A DNA stretch of 64,000 nt from Microbulbifer elongatus (lineage in GTDB: Bacteria > Pseudomonadota > Gammaproteobacteria > Pseudomonadales > Cellvibrionaceae). Under the pieces are notes generated by a model, which ran no database searches, was not told where the DNA came from, and saw only the letters and a program-made list of their open reading frames with translations. The stretch lies in contig NZ_JAIVKJ010000001.1 in the NCBI RefSeq assembly GCF_020524885.1, positions 1,550,001-1,614,000 of the forward strand, read 5' to 3'. Both the position numbers and the translations under genes were made by a program. This document shows positions 49,927 through 60,972 of this stretch, piece by piece (position 1 is the stretch's first letter; the number at the start of each line of letters is the position of its first letter).

Positions 49927-52158
49927 ATGGCACAACCAGAAACATTCGGCGCGGTAGAGGAATGCATCGATGCGGTGTTGGAAAAACTGGGCAAACACAT
50001 CGTGCTCGGTTTGCCACTGGGGATAGGTAAGGCAAACCAGTTCGCCAATGCCATCTATGCCCGCGCGGAGCAGGACCCGGAAATCTCCCTTACCATTTTC
50101 ACTGCGCTCACACTGGAGCGGCCCGCAGCGGGAAGTGAGTTGCAACGCCGGTTTGTTCAGCCGCTTCTGGACCGGCTCTACAGCGATTATCAGGACCTGG
50201 CCTACAATCGCGCACGCCGAAAAGGATTGCTTCCGAAAAACGTCGAAGTGTGTGAGTTCTTTATGCAGCCGGGGGCCTTTCTCTCCGCGCCTTCTGCCCA
50301 GCAAAGTTACGTCAGTGCCAATTACACCCATGTGCCCCGCGATTTGCTGGATAGGGGAGTCAACGTCGTCGCTCAAATGGTATCGCCCGCCAACGACGAA
50401 AGTGGCGATTTCAGCCTGAGTTCCAATCCTGACTTAACCTTGCCGCTGTTGCGGTTGGCGAAAGAGCGAGGCCATGGGCATATTGTCATGGTGGGAGAGG
50501 TGAACCCCCGATTGCCTTTTGTGGGCGGCGATGCCCGCGTTAAGCCGTCCATGTTCGATTTTCTGCTGCAGGGGGAGAGCTTCGAGCGGGAAATCTTCCC
50601 GGCACCCAATCCGCCCGTCCGGCACACCGACTATGCTCTGGCATTCCATATTGCCGGGCTCGTAAAAGATGCCGGGACACTACAGATCGGGATCGGCGCC
50701 CTCGGTGATGCTATTTGCCATGTACTCAGTTTGCGCCAGACAAAAAATAGCGATTACCGGGATATTCTGCAGTCTCTGAATGAGGACCGGGAGCAGGCTC
50801 TGTGCGGGTTGCCGCTTGAGCTGGGTGCTTTTGAGAAGGGGCTGTACGGTTGCAGCGAAATGGTGCCCGAGGGCTTCCTGCATCTGCGGCGTTGCGGGGT
50901 CATGACCCGGGAAGTCTATGGAGACGCGACGTTGCAGCGTCTGATCAATGACGGCATCGTTGCAAACCGGGCCACCGAAGAACTGCTCGTGGCCCTGAGG
51001 GAAGCCGGGCGCATTCAGTGCCCACTGACGGAAGAAGATACAGATTTTCTCCAGTACATGGGTATCGTAGACCCCAGCTACAGCTGGCGCGGGCACCGCT
51101 TTCTCGACAAACACGGCGAGATGGAGGAGTGTGACCTGCACAGCAGTAGCGGGCGCAAGAGGCTGCTTGGCAGCTGTGAAGACCAAAAGCTCCCGGGTGG
51201 AATCTGGCTTCACGGTGGCTTCTACCTAGGCTCCAACGCCATGTATAACGCACTGCGGGATATGCCCGCTGGCGAAATGGAAGGCATCAACATGACGGCC
51301 ATTGACTACATCAATGAGCTGCAAAAAGGTCGCGCACTCAAGATCGCCCAGCGGCAACACGCGCGCTTTGTAAATTCCGCGATGATGGTGACTCTGAATG
51401 GTGCGGTGATTTCCGATGGCCTGGAAGACGGCGCGGTAGTGAGTGGTGTGGGCGGGCAGTACAACTTCGTCGCTCAGGCACAGGAACTTCCCGGCGGACG
51501 TTCAGTGATTGCGGTTGCCAGCACACGAAATTCCGGCGGTCGTATCCGCAGTAATATTGTCTGGCAGTACCCGCATTGCACAATTCCTCGCCACTTGAGA
51601 GATATGGTAGTGACCGAATATGGGGTGGCAGATCTGCGTGGCAAGACCGACCGCGATGTCATAGTGGCCATGCTATGTATCGCCGATTCGCGCTTTCAAC
51701 AGGAGCTGCTCGATAAGGCCAAGTCTGCTGGAAAAGTAGAATCCAGCTATGAGATACCCGAAGCATTCAGTAACAACACACCGGAGCGAATAGACGCCGT
51801 TTTTACCCAGGGCCATCGACCGAAGTTACTACCTTACTACCCTCTGGGCACGGACCTCACTTACGAGGAAGCACAGCTTGCCATAGCTTTGAAAGCGGTC
51901 AAGGAAGAGGGGCGCAAGATCTGGGAGTTGTGGCCGATACTGCGCAAGGGTCTGAGGGCCTCCAAGAGTAGTGCACCGGAATACCGTGAGGTACATGCCT
52001 GCCTCGATCGCATGGGGTTTGGCTACAGCGATACATTTGAGCACCGGCTTGAAGCTTATGTGGTGGCGGGTTCGCTGGTGCGCTTTGTCGATAAAGAGCG
52101 GCCACTCGGCGATGTCTCTGACGCGGAAGGGCTGCGCCAGAATATTTCGGATGAATAA
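49927..52158 (+). CDS. Acetyl-CoA hydrolase/CoA-transferase family protein, long form
   Basis: The protein shows the acetyl-CoA hydrolase/transferase signatures: an N-terminal half with GLPLGIGKANQFANAIY, the middle GIGALGDAICHVL, the GGQYNFVAQA motif with SRGGRI-like STRNSGGRI, and the C-terminal TEYGVADLRGKTDRDV. The start is the ATG at 49927 (743 residues) with AGGCGGAG upstream; TTG at 49891 would add 12. It is much longer than the usual 430-510 residues, because of an extended N-terminal half and a C-terminal region. Reaction (acetyl-CoA:carboxylate CoA transfer or hydrolysis) is unproven. Convergent with pta. Confidence 0.82.
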   Translation: MAQPETFGAVEECIDAVLEKLGKHIVLGLPLGIGKANQFANAIYARAEQDPEISLTIFTALTLERPAAGSELQRRFVQPLLDRLYSDYQDLAYNRARRKGLLPKNVEVCEFFMQPGAFLSAPSAQQSYVSANYTHVPRDLLDRGVNVVAQMVSPANDESGDFSLSSNPDLTLPLLRLAKERGHGHIVMVGEVNPRLPFVGGDARVKPSMFDFLLQGESFEREIFPAPNPPVRHTDYALAFHIAGLVKDAGTLQIGIGALGDAICHVLSLRQTKNSDYRDILQSLNEDREQALCGLPLELGAFEKGLYGCSEMVPEGFLHLRRCGVMTREVYGDATLQRLINDGIVANRATEELLVALREAGRIQCPLTEEDTDFLQYMGIVDPSYSWRGHRFLDKHGEMEECDLHSSSGRKRLLGSCEDQKLPGGIWLHGGFYLGSNAMYNALRDMPAGEMEGINMTAIDYINELQKGRALKIAQRQHARFVNSAMMVTLNGAVISDGLEDGAVVSGVGGQYNFVAQAQELPGGRSVIAVASTRNSGGRIRSNIVWQYPHCTIPRHLRDMVVTEYGVADLRGKTDRDVIVAMLCIADSRFQQELLDKAKSAGKVESSYEIPEAFSNNTPERIDAVFTQGHRPKLLPYYPLGTDLTYEEAQLAIALKAVKEEGRKIWELWPILRKGLRASKSSAPEYREVHACLDRMGFGYSDTFEHRLEAYVVAGSLVRFVDKERPLGDVSDAEGLRQNISDE

Positions 52159-52166
52159 GAGGGCGG

Positions 52167-54305
52167 CTACTTCATTTGGCTGGCCTGGATTGCTGTAAGG
52201 GCGATGGTATAGATGATGTCATCCACCAGGGCACCACGGGACAGGTCGTTCACCGGCTTGCGCATCCCCTGTAGCATAGGCCCGATACTAATCAGATCCG
52301 CACTGCGCTGCACGGCCTTGTAGGTGGTATTGCCCGTATTTAGATCGGGAAAAATAAATACGGTTGCACGCCCGGCCACGGGGCTGTCCGGGGCCTTTTT
52401 CTTCGCCACATTTTCCATGATGGCCGCATCGTACTGGAGCGGCCCATCGATCACCAGGTCCGGACGTTTTTCCTGGGCGATTTTGGTGGCTTCTCGTACC
52501 TTGTCTACGTCGGAACCGCTACCGGAACTACCGGTAGAGTAGCTGATCATGGCGACGCGGGGCTCGATGCCAAAGGCTTCTGCGGAGTCCGCCGATTGAA
52601 TAGCGATGTCTGCCAGCTCCTCGGCATTGGGATCCGGATTGATGGCACAGTCGCCATACACCAGCACCTGGTCCGGTAACAGCATAAAAAACACCGACGA
52701 AACCAGCGCAGCATTCGGTGCCGTCTTAATCAGTTGCAGGGCTGGACGGATGGTGTTGGCGGTAGTGTGTACCGCGCCGGAAACAAGACCATCCACTTCA
52801 TCTTCGGCGAGCATCATGGTGCCGAGTACCACATTGTCCTGAAGCTGCTCTTTGGCAACGATCTCCGTAAGCCCCTTGTTTTTGCGCAGCCGGACCATGG
52901 GCTCCACGTATTTATTGCGCGCGGTTTTGGGGTCGATGATCTCTACCTTGTCGCTGAGCGACAGTCCTTGTTGTTCGGCCACGCGGTGGATTTCTTTCGG
53001 GTCGCCCAGTAACACCGGGCGGGCAATGCCACGCTCGGCACAGGCGAGAGCTGCTTTGACAGTGCGCGGTTCGTCACCCTCTGGCAGTACGATACGCTTG
53101 TTGGCGCGGCGGGCGAGCTCGGTGAGATGGAAGCGAAAGGCAGGAGGAGACAAGCGTTTCGGCCGATTGGACTTGCTGCCCAGTGACTCCACCCACTGGT
53201 TGTCGAGATGGCCGGCAATAAAATCCTGTACCTTTTCAATCCGTTCCAGATCATCTGTGGGAGTTTCGGTATTGAACGTTTGCAGTTGCAGTGCCGTCTG
53301 CCAGGTATTGGTGTTCACGAGCACTACCGGCAGTCCGGTTTCCATGGCCGGTGCACACAGCTTCCTGACCAAAGGTTCAATATTGTAACCACCGGTGAGC
53401 ACCAGGCAGCCGATTTTGACCCCGTTCATGGCTGCGAGGCAGGCAGCAACAATGACATCCGGTCTGTCCCCAGAGGTGACCAGCATGGCGCCCGGTTCAA
53501 ACCGGTAGATCATATTGCCCAGGGATCGGGAGCAGAAAGTGACGCTCTGCAGTCGGCGGGAGTCCAGCTCGCCGTAGTTGATGATTTCCGCCTGAAAGTG
53601 GTCGGCCAGATCTTTTGCCCTCGGTGCCACCAGCTCCGCATTCCAGGGGATACAACCGATAATCGGAAGCGGACTTTTTCCAAACAGCGAGAGTATTTCA
53701 AGGTTGCCCCGGCGCATATTTGGCGCCTCAAAAACCCCGGTAATATCCGCCCCCGGCGCATCGGGTACCTGGGAGGGGGCACCCACCTTGTTGACTATGC
53801 AGCCGACAACGCGGCCCGATTTCACTCCGCCGAATGTAGACATGGCGACTTCCAGCCGGTCTTTCAGCTGCTGGGTGGAATCCAGATCCGGGCACACCAC
53901 CAGCACAATCTCCGCATCCAGCGTTTTCGCGATCTGCAAGTTGAGCTGGCTGGCAAACTGGTTGTCCGCATTGGGTACCAGGCCCTCGACGATCGCCACA
54001 TCGGATTTACTGGCCGACTCCTGGAATCGTGCCAGTATTTCTTCCAGTAAATCGGATAAATCCCCGCGGCCAATCAGGGATTCCACGTGTTGCATCGCGA
54101 AAGATTCGGGTACCTTCAGGCTGGACGCGCGTCGAAGAATTTCATTGCTTCGATCGCGGTTTTTCTCGTGCTTTACCGTCTCAGCGATCGGCTTGTAAAA
54201 GCTCACACTGACGCCGTTGCGCTCCAGTGCGCGCAACGTGCCGAGGCTGACTGAGGTGATTCCGACGCCCGCGCTGATGGGGACAAGCATGATGGTGCGA
54301 GACAT
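52167..54305 (-). CDS. pta: Phosphate acetyltransferase
   Basis: Pta interconverts acetyl-CoA and acetyl phosphate. The 712-residue protein is the long bacterial type: an N-terminal BioD-like P-loop domain ([22 protein letters not shown]), a DRTGG domain in the middle, and the C-terminal PTA_PTB catalytic domain (about 380-710) with [15 protein letters not shown] and YSTGSSGSG. It follows ackA by 3 bp on the minus strand, forming an ackA-pta operon. Confidence 0.96.
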   Translation of the reverse strand: MSRTIMLVPISAGVGITSVSLGTLRALERNGVSVSFYKPIAETVKHEKNRDRSNEILRRASSLKVPESFAMQHVESLIGRGDLSDLLEEILARFQESASKSDVAIVEGLVPNADNQFASQLNLQIAKTLDAEIVLVVCPDLDSTQQLKDRLEVAMSTFGGVKSGRVVGCIVNKVGAPSQVPDAPGADITGVFEAPNMRRGNLEILSLFGKSPLPIIGCIPWNAELVAPRAKDLADHFQAEIINYGELDSRRLQSVTFCSRSLGNMIYRFEPGAMLVTSGDRPDVIVAACLAAMNGVKIGCLVLTGGYNIEPLVRKLCAPAMETGLPVVLVNTNTWQTALQLQTFNTETPTDDLERIEKVQDFIAGHLDNQWVESLGSKSNRPKRLSPPAFRFHLTELARRANKRIVLPEGDEPRTVKAALACAERGIARPVLLGDPKEIHRVAEQQGLSLSDKVEIIDPKTARNKYVEPMVRLRKNKGLTEIVAKEQLQDNVVLGTMMLAEDEVDGLVSGAVHTTANTIRPALQLIKTAPNAALVSSVFFMLLPDQVLVYGDCAINPDPNAEELADIAIQSADSAEAFGIEPRVAMISYSTGSSGSGSDVDKVREATKIAQEKRPDLVIDGPLQYDAAIMENVAKKKAPDSPVAGRATVFIFPDLNTGNTTYKAVQRSADLISIGPMLQGMRKPVNDLSRGALVDDIIYTIALTAIQASQMK

Positions 54306-54308
54306 GAG

Positions 54309-55556
54309 TCACTCCCTCGTGCGCGGATCGTGGTTTGGCGTATCGGGAGGCACGAGTTCCGCGGCGTCGCGGGCGATCACCCACTCTTCGTTCGTTGGGA
54401 TCACCAGTGTTACAGCGGACTGATCCGTGGAAATGGGGCCTTCTTCGCCGAAGCGCGCCCGATCATTTTTTTGCGCATCCACGGTATAGCCAATGCCGGC
54501 CAGCTGTGTCATTACCTTTTGCCGTATCAGGCTGGAGTTTTCACCAATACCACCGGTGAATACCAGTGCATCCACCTGGGGCAGTACGGCATGGTAAGAG
54601 CCGATGTACTTTGCCAACCGGTAACAGAAAATATCCAAAGCCAGCTGCGCGCCATCGTGGCCATCGCTGGCGGCCTGCTCAAGTGTTCTACAGTCGTTAC
54701 TGAGTTCAGAAATGCCGAGCAGACCGCTTTTCTTGTTTAACAGGTCGTTAATCTCGTGCAGGGCGTAATCCATGCGATTGCCCAGATGCATTAGCAATCC
54801 CGGATCCACATCGCCACTGCGGGTTCCCATCACCAGCCCTTCAAGTGGGGTAAGTCCCATGCTGGTATCCACACTGCGACCATTGTGTACCGCGGTAATC
54901 GATGCGCCGTTTCCTAGATGCGCGGAAATGATATTTACTTCGTCTACCGACAGGTTCAGTAGTGTGGCGGCGCGCTCGGTGACAAACCGGTGGCTGGTAC
55001 CGTGCATACCGTAGCGGCGAATACCGTGATCGCGGTAGAGCGCAAACGGCAAAGCGTAGATGTACGCATGTCGGGGCATCGACTGGTGAAAGGCGGTATC
55101 GAATACCGCGACCTGGGGCAGATTTGGAAACGCCGACCTGGCGGCATCAATACCCGCGAGATGGGCGGGATTGTGCAGCGGCGCAAGGGCAACACACTCC
55201 TGAATTGCATTGATCACGGCGTCGTCAATCAGTACCGAGTGGGAAAACTTCTCGCCGCCGTGTACCACTCGATGACCGATGGCAATCAGTTGCTCGCGCA
55301 GTTCCGGGTGTCCGCTGAGAATTTTCTCTACCAGAAACCGGATGACTTCCGTGTGCCCGATATTCTCCGGGAGTGTTTGCGAATGACGCTCACCGTGGCT
55401 TTTCCAGCTGACCACTGGTTCGTCCTGCCCAAGGGATTCGCCAATGCCGCTGATGGCGATATCACCATTGTGAGGATTCATTACCGCAAACTTGAGCGAA
55501 GAGCTTCCACAATTGAGGACGAGTACCTGGCTGTGGCAAGACCGGGAATATGACAT
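54309..55556 (-). CDS. ackA: Acetate kinase
   Basis: AckA interconverts acetyl phosphate and acetate with ADP/ATP. The protein begins with the ASKHA-fold signature LVLNCGSSSLKFA and has the second family motif GHRVVHGGEKF as well as AHLGNGASITAV and FTGGIGENS. I take the ATG at 55556 (415 residues); an ATG at 55586 is also possible, and neither has a strong ribosome binding site. First gene of the ackA-pta operon. Confidence 0.95.
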   Translation of the reverse strand: MSYSRSCHSQVLVLNCGSSSLKFAVMNPHNGDIAISGIGESLGQDEPVVSWKSHGERHSQTLPENIGHTEVIRFLVEKILSGHPELREQLIAIGHRVVHGGEKFSHSVLIDDAVINAIQECVALAPLHNPAHLAGIDAARSAFPNLPQVAVFDTAFHQSMPRHAYIYALPFALYRDHGIRRYGMHGTSHRFVTERAATLLNLSVDEVNIISAHLGNGASITAVHNGRSVDTSMGLTPLEGLVMGTRSGDVDPGLLMHLGNRMDYALHEINDLLNKKSGLLGISELSNDCRTLEQAASDGHDGAQLALDIFCYRLAKYIGSYHAVLPQVDALVFTGGIGENSSLIRQKVMTQLAGIGYTVDAQKNDRARFGEEGPISTDQSAVTLVIPTNEEWVIARDAAELVPPDTPNHDPRTRE

Positions 55557-55700
55557 GTGCACGCTGTTTCGTTGCAGGCTTGTCATAAGCCTAGTTCAGA
55601 TTTGCGCCATATCGATGAGGAGGGAAGCTCCACTGACAAGAACTGTCGGTCAGCACCAGTTACGGACCTGTTGATACGCAGACAGGTAAACACGCAGGCA

Positions 55701-55727
55701 TAAAAAAGGGCCGCACAATGCGGCCCG
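55701..55727 (-). terminator. Terminator of aceA
   Basis: On the minus strand GGGCCGC/GCGGCCC with a 5-nt loop is followed by six T, about 43 bp after the aceA stop. Confidence 0.88.
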
Positions 55728-55769
55728 AACTGAGTGAAGCGATTTCTCAGGGACACTCTAAAAGTGGTA

Positions 55770-57368
55770 TCAACCGAACTGGTTCATTGTGTTGTCTTTA
55801 CCAGCGGCTTTTAGCGCGGCCTCACCGGCGAAGTATTCCTTGTGGTCATCGCCCATATCGGAACCGGCCATGTTCTGGTGCTTAACGCAGGCGATGCCCT
55901 GACGGATTTCCTTGCGCTGTACACCTTCCACGTAACCCAGCATGCCTTTCTCGCCGAAGTATTCTTTGGCCAGGTTGTCGGTGGACAGGGCCGCAGTGTG
56001 GTAAGTCGGCAGAGTGATGAGGTGGTGGAAGATACCGGCCTCGCGGGAGGAATCTGCCTGGAAGGTACGGATTTTGTCATCCGCGGCCTTGGACAGTTCG
56101 CTGTCGTCGTACTCAGCGCTCATCAGGTTGTCGCGCTCGTAAGCGGATACGTCTTTACCTTCTTCTTTCCAGGCATCGAATACCTGCTGACGGAAATTCA
56201 GGGTCCAGTTGAAGGACGGGCTGTTGTTGTAGACCAGCTTGGCGTCGGGTACCTGCTTGCGGATCTCGTCCATCATGGCGCCGATCTGACGCACGTGTGG
56301 CTTTTCGGTTTCGATCCAGATCAGGTCAGCACCGTTTTGCAGTGAGGTCACGCTGTCCAGAATGCAGCGGGCTTCACCGGTGCCTTTCTTGAACTGGAAC
56401 AGGTTGGAAGCCAGGCGCTTGGGACGCAGCAGCTTGCCTTCACGGTTGATGATCACATCACCATTTTTCAAATCCGCTTCGGACACTTCTTCGCAATCCA
56501 GGAAGCTGTTGTACTGGTCGCCCAGGTCGCCTGGCTTGTTGGTAACGGCGATCTGCTTGGTGAGGCCTGCACCCAGGGAGTCGGTACGGGCAACGATCAC
56601 GCCGTTGTCAACGCCCAGTTCGAGGAACGCGTAGCGCACGGCGCGGATCTTGGCCAGGAAGTCTTCGTGGGGAACGGTTACCTTGCCGTCCTGGTGGCCA
56701 CACTGTTTCTCGTCGGAAACCTGGTTCTCAATCTGGATACAGCAGGCACCGGCTTCAATCATTTTCTTCGCCAGCAGGTAGGTGGCTTCCGCATTACCGA
56801 AACCGGCATCGATGTCAGCGATGATCGGCACAACGTGGGTAACGTGGTTGTCGATCTTGTTTTGAACGGCTTTAGCTGCAACTTCGTCACCGGCTTCGCG
56901 GGCGGCGTCCAGCTCGCGGAACAGGCCACCCAGTTCGCGGGCGTCGGCTTGGCGCAGGAAGGTGTACAGCTCTTCGATCAGCGCCGCGACAGAGGTTTTC
57001 TCGTGCATGGACTGGTCGGGCAGGGGGCCGAATTCGCTGCGCAGGGCGGCAACCATCCAGCCAGACAGGTACAGGTAGCGACGATCGGTTTTACCTTCGA
57101 AGTGCTTCTTGATGGAAATCATCTTCTGCTGGCCAATAAAACCGTGCCAGCAACCCAGAGACTGGGTGTACTTGGAGGAGTCTTTGTCGTACGCCGCCAT
57201 GTCCTTGCGCATGATGTCTGCGGTGTACTTGGCGATGTCCAGACCATTTTTGAATTTGTTCTGCAGACGCATGCGAGCAACAGATTCGGGATTGATCGCA
57301 TTCCAGGCGCTGCCGTTGCTATCACAGAGCTTCGCTGCCGCTTCGATTTCTTTAGAGTAATTGGACAT
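55770..57368 (-). CDS. aceA: Isocitrate lyase
   Basis: AceA cleaves isocitrate to glyoxylate and succinate, the first step of the glyoxylate shunt. The 532-residue protein is of the large Pseudomonas-type subfamily: catalytic Cys223 lies in KQCGHQDGK (E. coli has KKCGH) and the metal-binding ADIDAGFGNAEA motif is present. The upstream region carries short tandem GAAATTYGAG repeats and GAGGAAAC before the ATG. Divergent from a LysR gene, with malate synthase G beyond it. Confidence 0.97.
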   Translation of the reverse strand: MSNYSKEIEAAAKLCDSNGSAWNAINPESVARMRLQNKFKNGLDIAKYTADIMRKDMAAYDKDSSKYTQSLGCWHGFIGQQKMISIKKHFEGKTDRRYLYLSGWMVAALRSEFGPLPDQSMHEKTSVAALIEELYTFLRQADARELGGLFRELDAAREAGDEVAAKAVQNKIDNHVTHVVPIIADIDAGFGNAEATYLLAKKMIEAGACCIQIENQVSDEKQCGHQDGKVTVPHEDFLAKIRAVRYAFLELGVDNGVIVARTDSLGAGLTKQIAVTNKPGDLGDQYNSFLDCEEVSEADLKNGDVIINREGKLLRPKRLASNLFQFKKGTGEARCILDSVTSLQNGADLIWIETEKPHVRQIGAMMDEIRKQVPDAKLVYNNSPSFNWTLNFRQQVFDAWKEEGKDVSAYERDNLMSAEYDDSELSKAADDKIRTFQADSSREAGIFHHLITLPTYHTAALSTDNLAKEYFGEKGMLGYVEGVQRKEIRQGIACVKHQNMAGSDMGDDHKEYFAGEAALKAAGKDNTMNQFG

Positions 57369-57575
57369 GGCTGTGTTTCCTCAAATTTCCTCGAATTTCT
57401 TCGAAAAGGTGACTGCGGTTAGGTTGTGCGTATCGTAGGAGTGCTGGCATAATTTGGCTAATTTATTGTCCTGATTTCCGCTATCCAAATAATGAATGTA
57501 GCTTGAAGCCCGCGGAAATCCTCAACTGCCACCAACCGGAAGCCGGCTGCACAGTGCCGGTCGAGAGTCCAATCC
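57369..57575. promoter_or_regulatory. Divergent aceA/lysR control region
   Basis: On the minus strand -35 TTGGAT and -10 TAAATT are separated by 17 bp (57488-57460 region), probably the aceA promoter. The 9-mer ATAAATTAG recurs upstream of glcB (58560-58568). No classical palindrome is obvious; LysR sites with T-N11-A geometry are expected here. Confidence 0.5.
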
Positions 57576-58511
57576 ATGAATCTGGAAAGAGCTGATCTGA
57601 ACCTGCTGGTCTACCTTGATGTACTGCTGCGCGAGCGCAACGTCACCCGTGCCGCCAATCAGTTGGGGTTGTCTCAGCCCGCCATGAGCAACGGCCTGAA
57701 GCGGCTGCGCGAGCTGTTCGGTGACCCGCTGCTGGTGCGTACCCGTGAGGGCATGATGCCCACCGAACGCGCCATGGAGTTGCAGCCCATGGTGCGCGAG
57801 GCGCTGGCAGCCATCGATCAGGTAATTCAGCCAAACCGGGATTTTGCACCGGCAGACGCCCGTCGTACCTTCCGTATCATGGCCAGTGACTACGCGGAAT
57901 CCACACTGATACCGCCATTGCTGAAGCAATTGCGCGTCAGTGCTCCTGGTATCAGTTTAGACATCATGACGCCGAGTGACGTCAGCTTTGTGGATGTGGA
58001 GCAGGGCAAGGTGGACATGGTGATCAACCGCTTTGACTCCATGCCCCAGAGCTTCCACCAGGCCACCATATGGAGCGACACCTTCTCTTGCGTTATGCGC
58101 ACGGATAATCCGGTTCTGCAGGACTACAATCTGGAAAGCTATCTCAACGCCCAGCATATCTGGGTCAGCAAAACCGGTATGGGCGTCGGGGTCGGGGTTA
58201 ACCCCGAGGATGTCCAGCGCCTGGGCTGGGTAGACGAGGCCATCGGTCGCCTGGGGCAGAAGCGGGATATTTCCGTATTCACCCGCCACTATCAGGTGGC
58301 CATGTTGCTCGCTGAGCAGAGCGACCTGATCGTCACCGTGCCAACGCGCCTCGCGCAGCTCGCCACCAGCAACCCGCGGGTGGCATTGAGAGAACCGCCG
58401 TTACAAATTCCGCCCCTGGAACTGAAAATGGCCTGGAGCCCGCTGTTGCAGCAGAGCGCACCACACCGCTGGATGCGACGACTGATATTGGATGTGGGGC
58501 GTCAGTTGTAA
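57576..58511 (+). CDS. LysR-family regulator, probable glyoxylate shunt regulator
   Basis: The 311-residue protein begins MNLERADLNLLVYLDVLL with a LysR helix-turn-helix (VTRAANQLGLSQPAMSNGLKRLRELFGDPLLVR) and a substrate-binding-like C-terminal domain. It lies between aceA (divergent) and glcB (same direction, 170 bp on), so it may control these glyoxylate genes, by inference from position. Effector unknown. Confidence 0.88.
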   Translation: MNLERADLNLLVYLDVLLRERNVTRAANQLGLSQPAMSNGLKRLRELFGDPLLVRTREGMMPTERAMELQPMVREALAAIDQVIQPNRDFAPADARRTFRIMASDYAESTLIPPLLKQLRVSAPGISLDIMTPSDVSFVDVEQGKVDMVINRFDSMPQSFHQATIWSDTFSCVMRTDNPVLQDYNLESYLNAQHIWVSKTGMGVGVGVNPEDVQRLGWVDEAIGRLGQKRDISVFTRHYQVAMLLAEQSDLIVTVPTRLAQLATSNPRVALREPPLQIPPLELKMAWSPLLQQSAPHRWMRRLILDVGRQL

Positions 58512-58681
58512 TTTAATTGAGACCCCAAATTCATATCAAGAATAGTGAAGATAGTGGCTATAAATTAGTGATATGGATGTTTGCCTGTTTAGAATGCTGC
58601 CATATACAACTGCGCAGTCACGTGTAGCAGTCGCAAGCTAAGTCGTCACCATCAATAACCATCAGTTCCAAGAGGTCAGAC

Positions 58682-60856
58682 ATGACGGAAAGAGTCTGTA
58701 TTGGCGGTCTGCAGATCGCCGAAGAACTCCATGCATTGATTGCACAAGAAGTGATCCCAGGCACCGGCGTAGATGCCGAAGTGTTCTGGGTGGAGTTCGA
58801 AAAAATCGTCAATGACCTGGCCCCGCTCAATCGTCAACTGCTTAAAAAGCGCGACGATATCCAGGCGCGCATGGACCAGTGGTACAGCGACAACCCCCAG
58901 GGGTACAAAGACCTGAATGCCTACAGGGAATTCCTGCGGGAGATTGGTTACCTGGTCGATGAGCCCGCTGATTTCAGTGCAAAAACTGAAAATGTTGATG
59001 CGGAAATCGCCACCATGGCGGGTCCGCAACTGGTGGTGCCAGTGATGAATGCCCGTTATGCGCTGAACGCTGCCAACGCCCGCTGGGGCAGCCTGTACGA
59101 CGCGCTTTACGGCACCGATGTAATTAGCGAAGAGGGCGGCGCGGAGAAAACTGGACAGTACAATCCGGTGCGCGGTGACAAGGTCATTGCCTACGGCCGC
59201 GAGTTTCTTGATCAAGCCGCACCGCTGAACAGTGCCAGCCATACCGATGTGCGAGAGTATCGTATCAATGGCTCGCTACTGGAAGCAGAATTGAAAAATG
59301 GCAAGGTTGCCGCGTTCATGAATAGCCGTCAGTTTGTCGGTTATCGCGGTGCCCAGGAGGCGCCCGAGGCGCTGCTGCTGACACACAACGGCCTGCATTT
59401 CGAAATTCAGATTGACCGCGAAAGCCCCATCGGTAAAACCGACAAGGCCGGCGTCAAAGATATTCTTGTCGAGTCGGCGTTGACCACCATCATGGACTGT
59501 GAAGATTCTGTGGCCGCCGTGGATGCCGAAGATAAAGTTGTGGTGTACCGCAACTGGCTCGGCCTGATGAAGGGTGACCTGCAGGAAAAAGTCAGCAAGG
59601 GTGGCAAGGAAATCCTGCGCACGCTCAACCCGGATCGTGAATACAGTGGTGCGGAAGGGGGCAAGGTAACGCTGCCCGGTCGCAGCCTGATGTTTGTGCG
59701 CAATGTTGGCCACCTTATGACCAACGATGCCGTTCTCGATAAAGACGGTAATGAAGTGCCCGAAGGTATTCTCGATGGCATGATCACCAGCCTCATCGCC
59801 ATGCACGATCTGCGCGGCAATGGGCCTCTGCGCAATTCGCGCAGCGGCAGCGTATATATCGTGAAGCCGAAAATGCACGGTCCTGAAGAAGTGGCGTTCG
59901 CCAACACCCTGTTTAATCGTGTGGAAGACGCGCTAGGTCTGGCCCGTAACACGCTCAAAATGGGCATTATGGACGAGGAGCGCCGCACCACAGTGAATCT
60001 CAAGGCGTGTATCGCTGCCGCGCAGGAGCGTGTGGTATTCATCAATACCGGCTTTCTCGATCGAACCGGCGATGAGATCCATACCTCCATGCTCGCGGGA
60101 CCGATGATTCGCAAAGGTGAGATGAAGCAGTCAAAGTGGATTTCTGCCTACGAAGACTGGAACGTGGACACGGGGCTGGCAACCGGCCTGAAAGGTCGCG
60201 CCCAGATCGGCAAAGGCATGTGGCCCATTCCCGATCAGATGGCGGCTATGATGGAGGCGAAAATTGCCCACCCGAAAGCTGGTGCCAATACTGCCTGGGT
60301 ACCATCGCCTACCGCTGCTACGTTACACGCACTGCATTACCATAAAGTGGATGTGGCCGAGGTTCAGGAAGCGTTGGCCAGTCGCAAGCCGGCGAGCCTG
60401 GACGATATTCTTACCGTGCCGGTGGCCGAAGCACCCAACTGGAGTGCTGATGAAATTCAGCGTGAGCTGGACAACAACGCCCAGGGTATTCTCGGTTACG
60501 TGGTGCGCTGGATTGATCAGGGTGTTGGCTGTTCCAAGGTACCAGACATCAATGATGTGGGCCTGATGGAAGACCGTGCGACACTGCGTATTTCTTCCCA
60601 GCATATTGCGAACTGGTTGGAGCAGGGGATCTGTACCCGCGCCCAGGTCGAGGAAACCATGCAGCGAATGGCCGCGGTGGTTGATCGCCAGAATGCTGGA
60701 GACGCCGGGTACCGCGATATGGCGCCCAATTTCGACAAAAGTATTGCTTTCCAGGCGGCCTGTGAGCTCGTGTTCGAAGGTTGTGCCCAGCCCAACGGAT
60801 ACACCGAGCCGGTACTGCACCGTCGCCGCCGTGAATTCAAGGCAAGTCAGCGTTGA
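58682..60856 (+). CDS. glcB: Malate synthase G
   Basis: GlcB condenses glyoxylate with acetyl-CoA to malate. The 724-residue length and the sequence match type G, not A. Typical stretches are [24 protein letters not shown], the catalytic [47 protein letters not shown] and [20 protein letters not shown]. It has AGAGG eight bases before the ATG. Together with aceA it forms the complete shunt. Closed by a strong terminator. Confidence 0.98.
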   Translation: MTERVCIGGLQIAEELHALIAQEVIPGTGVDAEVFWVEFEKIVNDLAPLNRQLLKKRDDIQARMDQWYSDNPQGYKDLNAYREFLREIGYLVDEPADFSAKTENVDAEIATMAGPQLVVPVMNARYALNAANARWGSLYDALYGTDVISEEGGAEKTGQYNPVRGDKVIAYGREFLDQAAPLNSASHTDVREYRINGSLLEAELKNGKVAAFMNSRQFVGYRGAQEAPEALLLTHNGLHFEIQIDRESPIGKTDKAGVKDILVESALTTIMDCEDSVAAVDAEDKVVVYRNWLGLMKGDLQEKVSKGGKEILRTLNPDREYSGAEGGKVTLPGRSLMFVRNVGHLMTNDAVLDKDGNEVPEGILDGMITSLIAMHDLRGNGPLRNSRSGSVYIVKPKMHGPEEVAFANTLFNRVEDALGLARNTLKMGIMDEERRTTVNLKACIAAAQERVVFINTGFLDRTGDEIHTSMLAGPMIRKGEMKQSKWISAYEDWNVDTGLATGLKGRAQIGKGMWPIPDQMAAMMEAKIAHPKAGANTAWVPSPTAATLHALHYHKVDVAEVQEALASRKPASLDDILTVPVAEAPNWSADEIQRELDNNAQGILGYVVRWIDQGVGCSKVPDINDVGLMEDRATLRISSQHIANWLEQGICTRAQVEETMQRMAAVVDRQNAGDAGYRDMAPNFDKSIAFQAACELVFEGCAQPNGYTEPVLHRRRREFKASQR

Positions 60857-60882
60857 TCACAACGCCTAGATAAAAAGGAGAA

Positions 60883-60908
60883 AGCCCCGCCGCGCGCGGG
60901 GCTTTTTA
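60883..60908 (+). terminator. Terminator of glcB
   Basis: The stem AGCCCCGC/GCGGGGCT with a short loop is followed by TTTTATT, 26 bp after the stop. Confidence 0.9.
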
Positions 60909-60972
60909 TTTGTGTAAGCTGTGGGAGTACAAGGTAATTGTCTGTTAGCAGCGTCAAAGGAGGGATATACAC

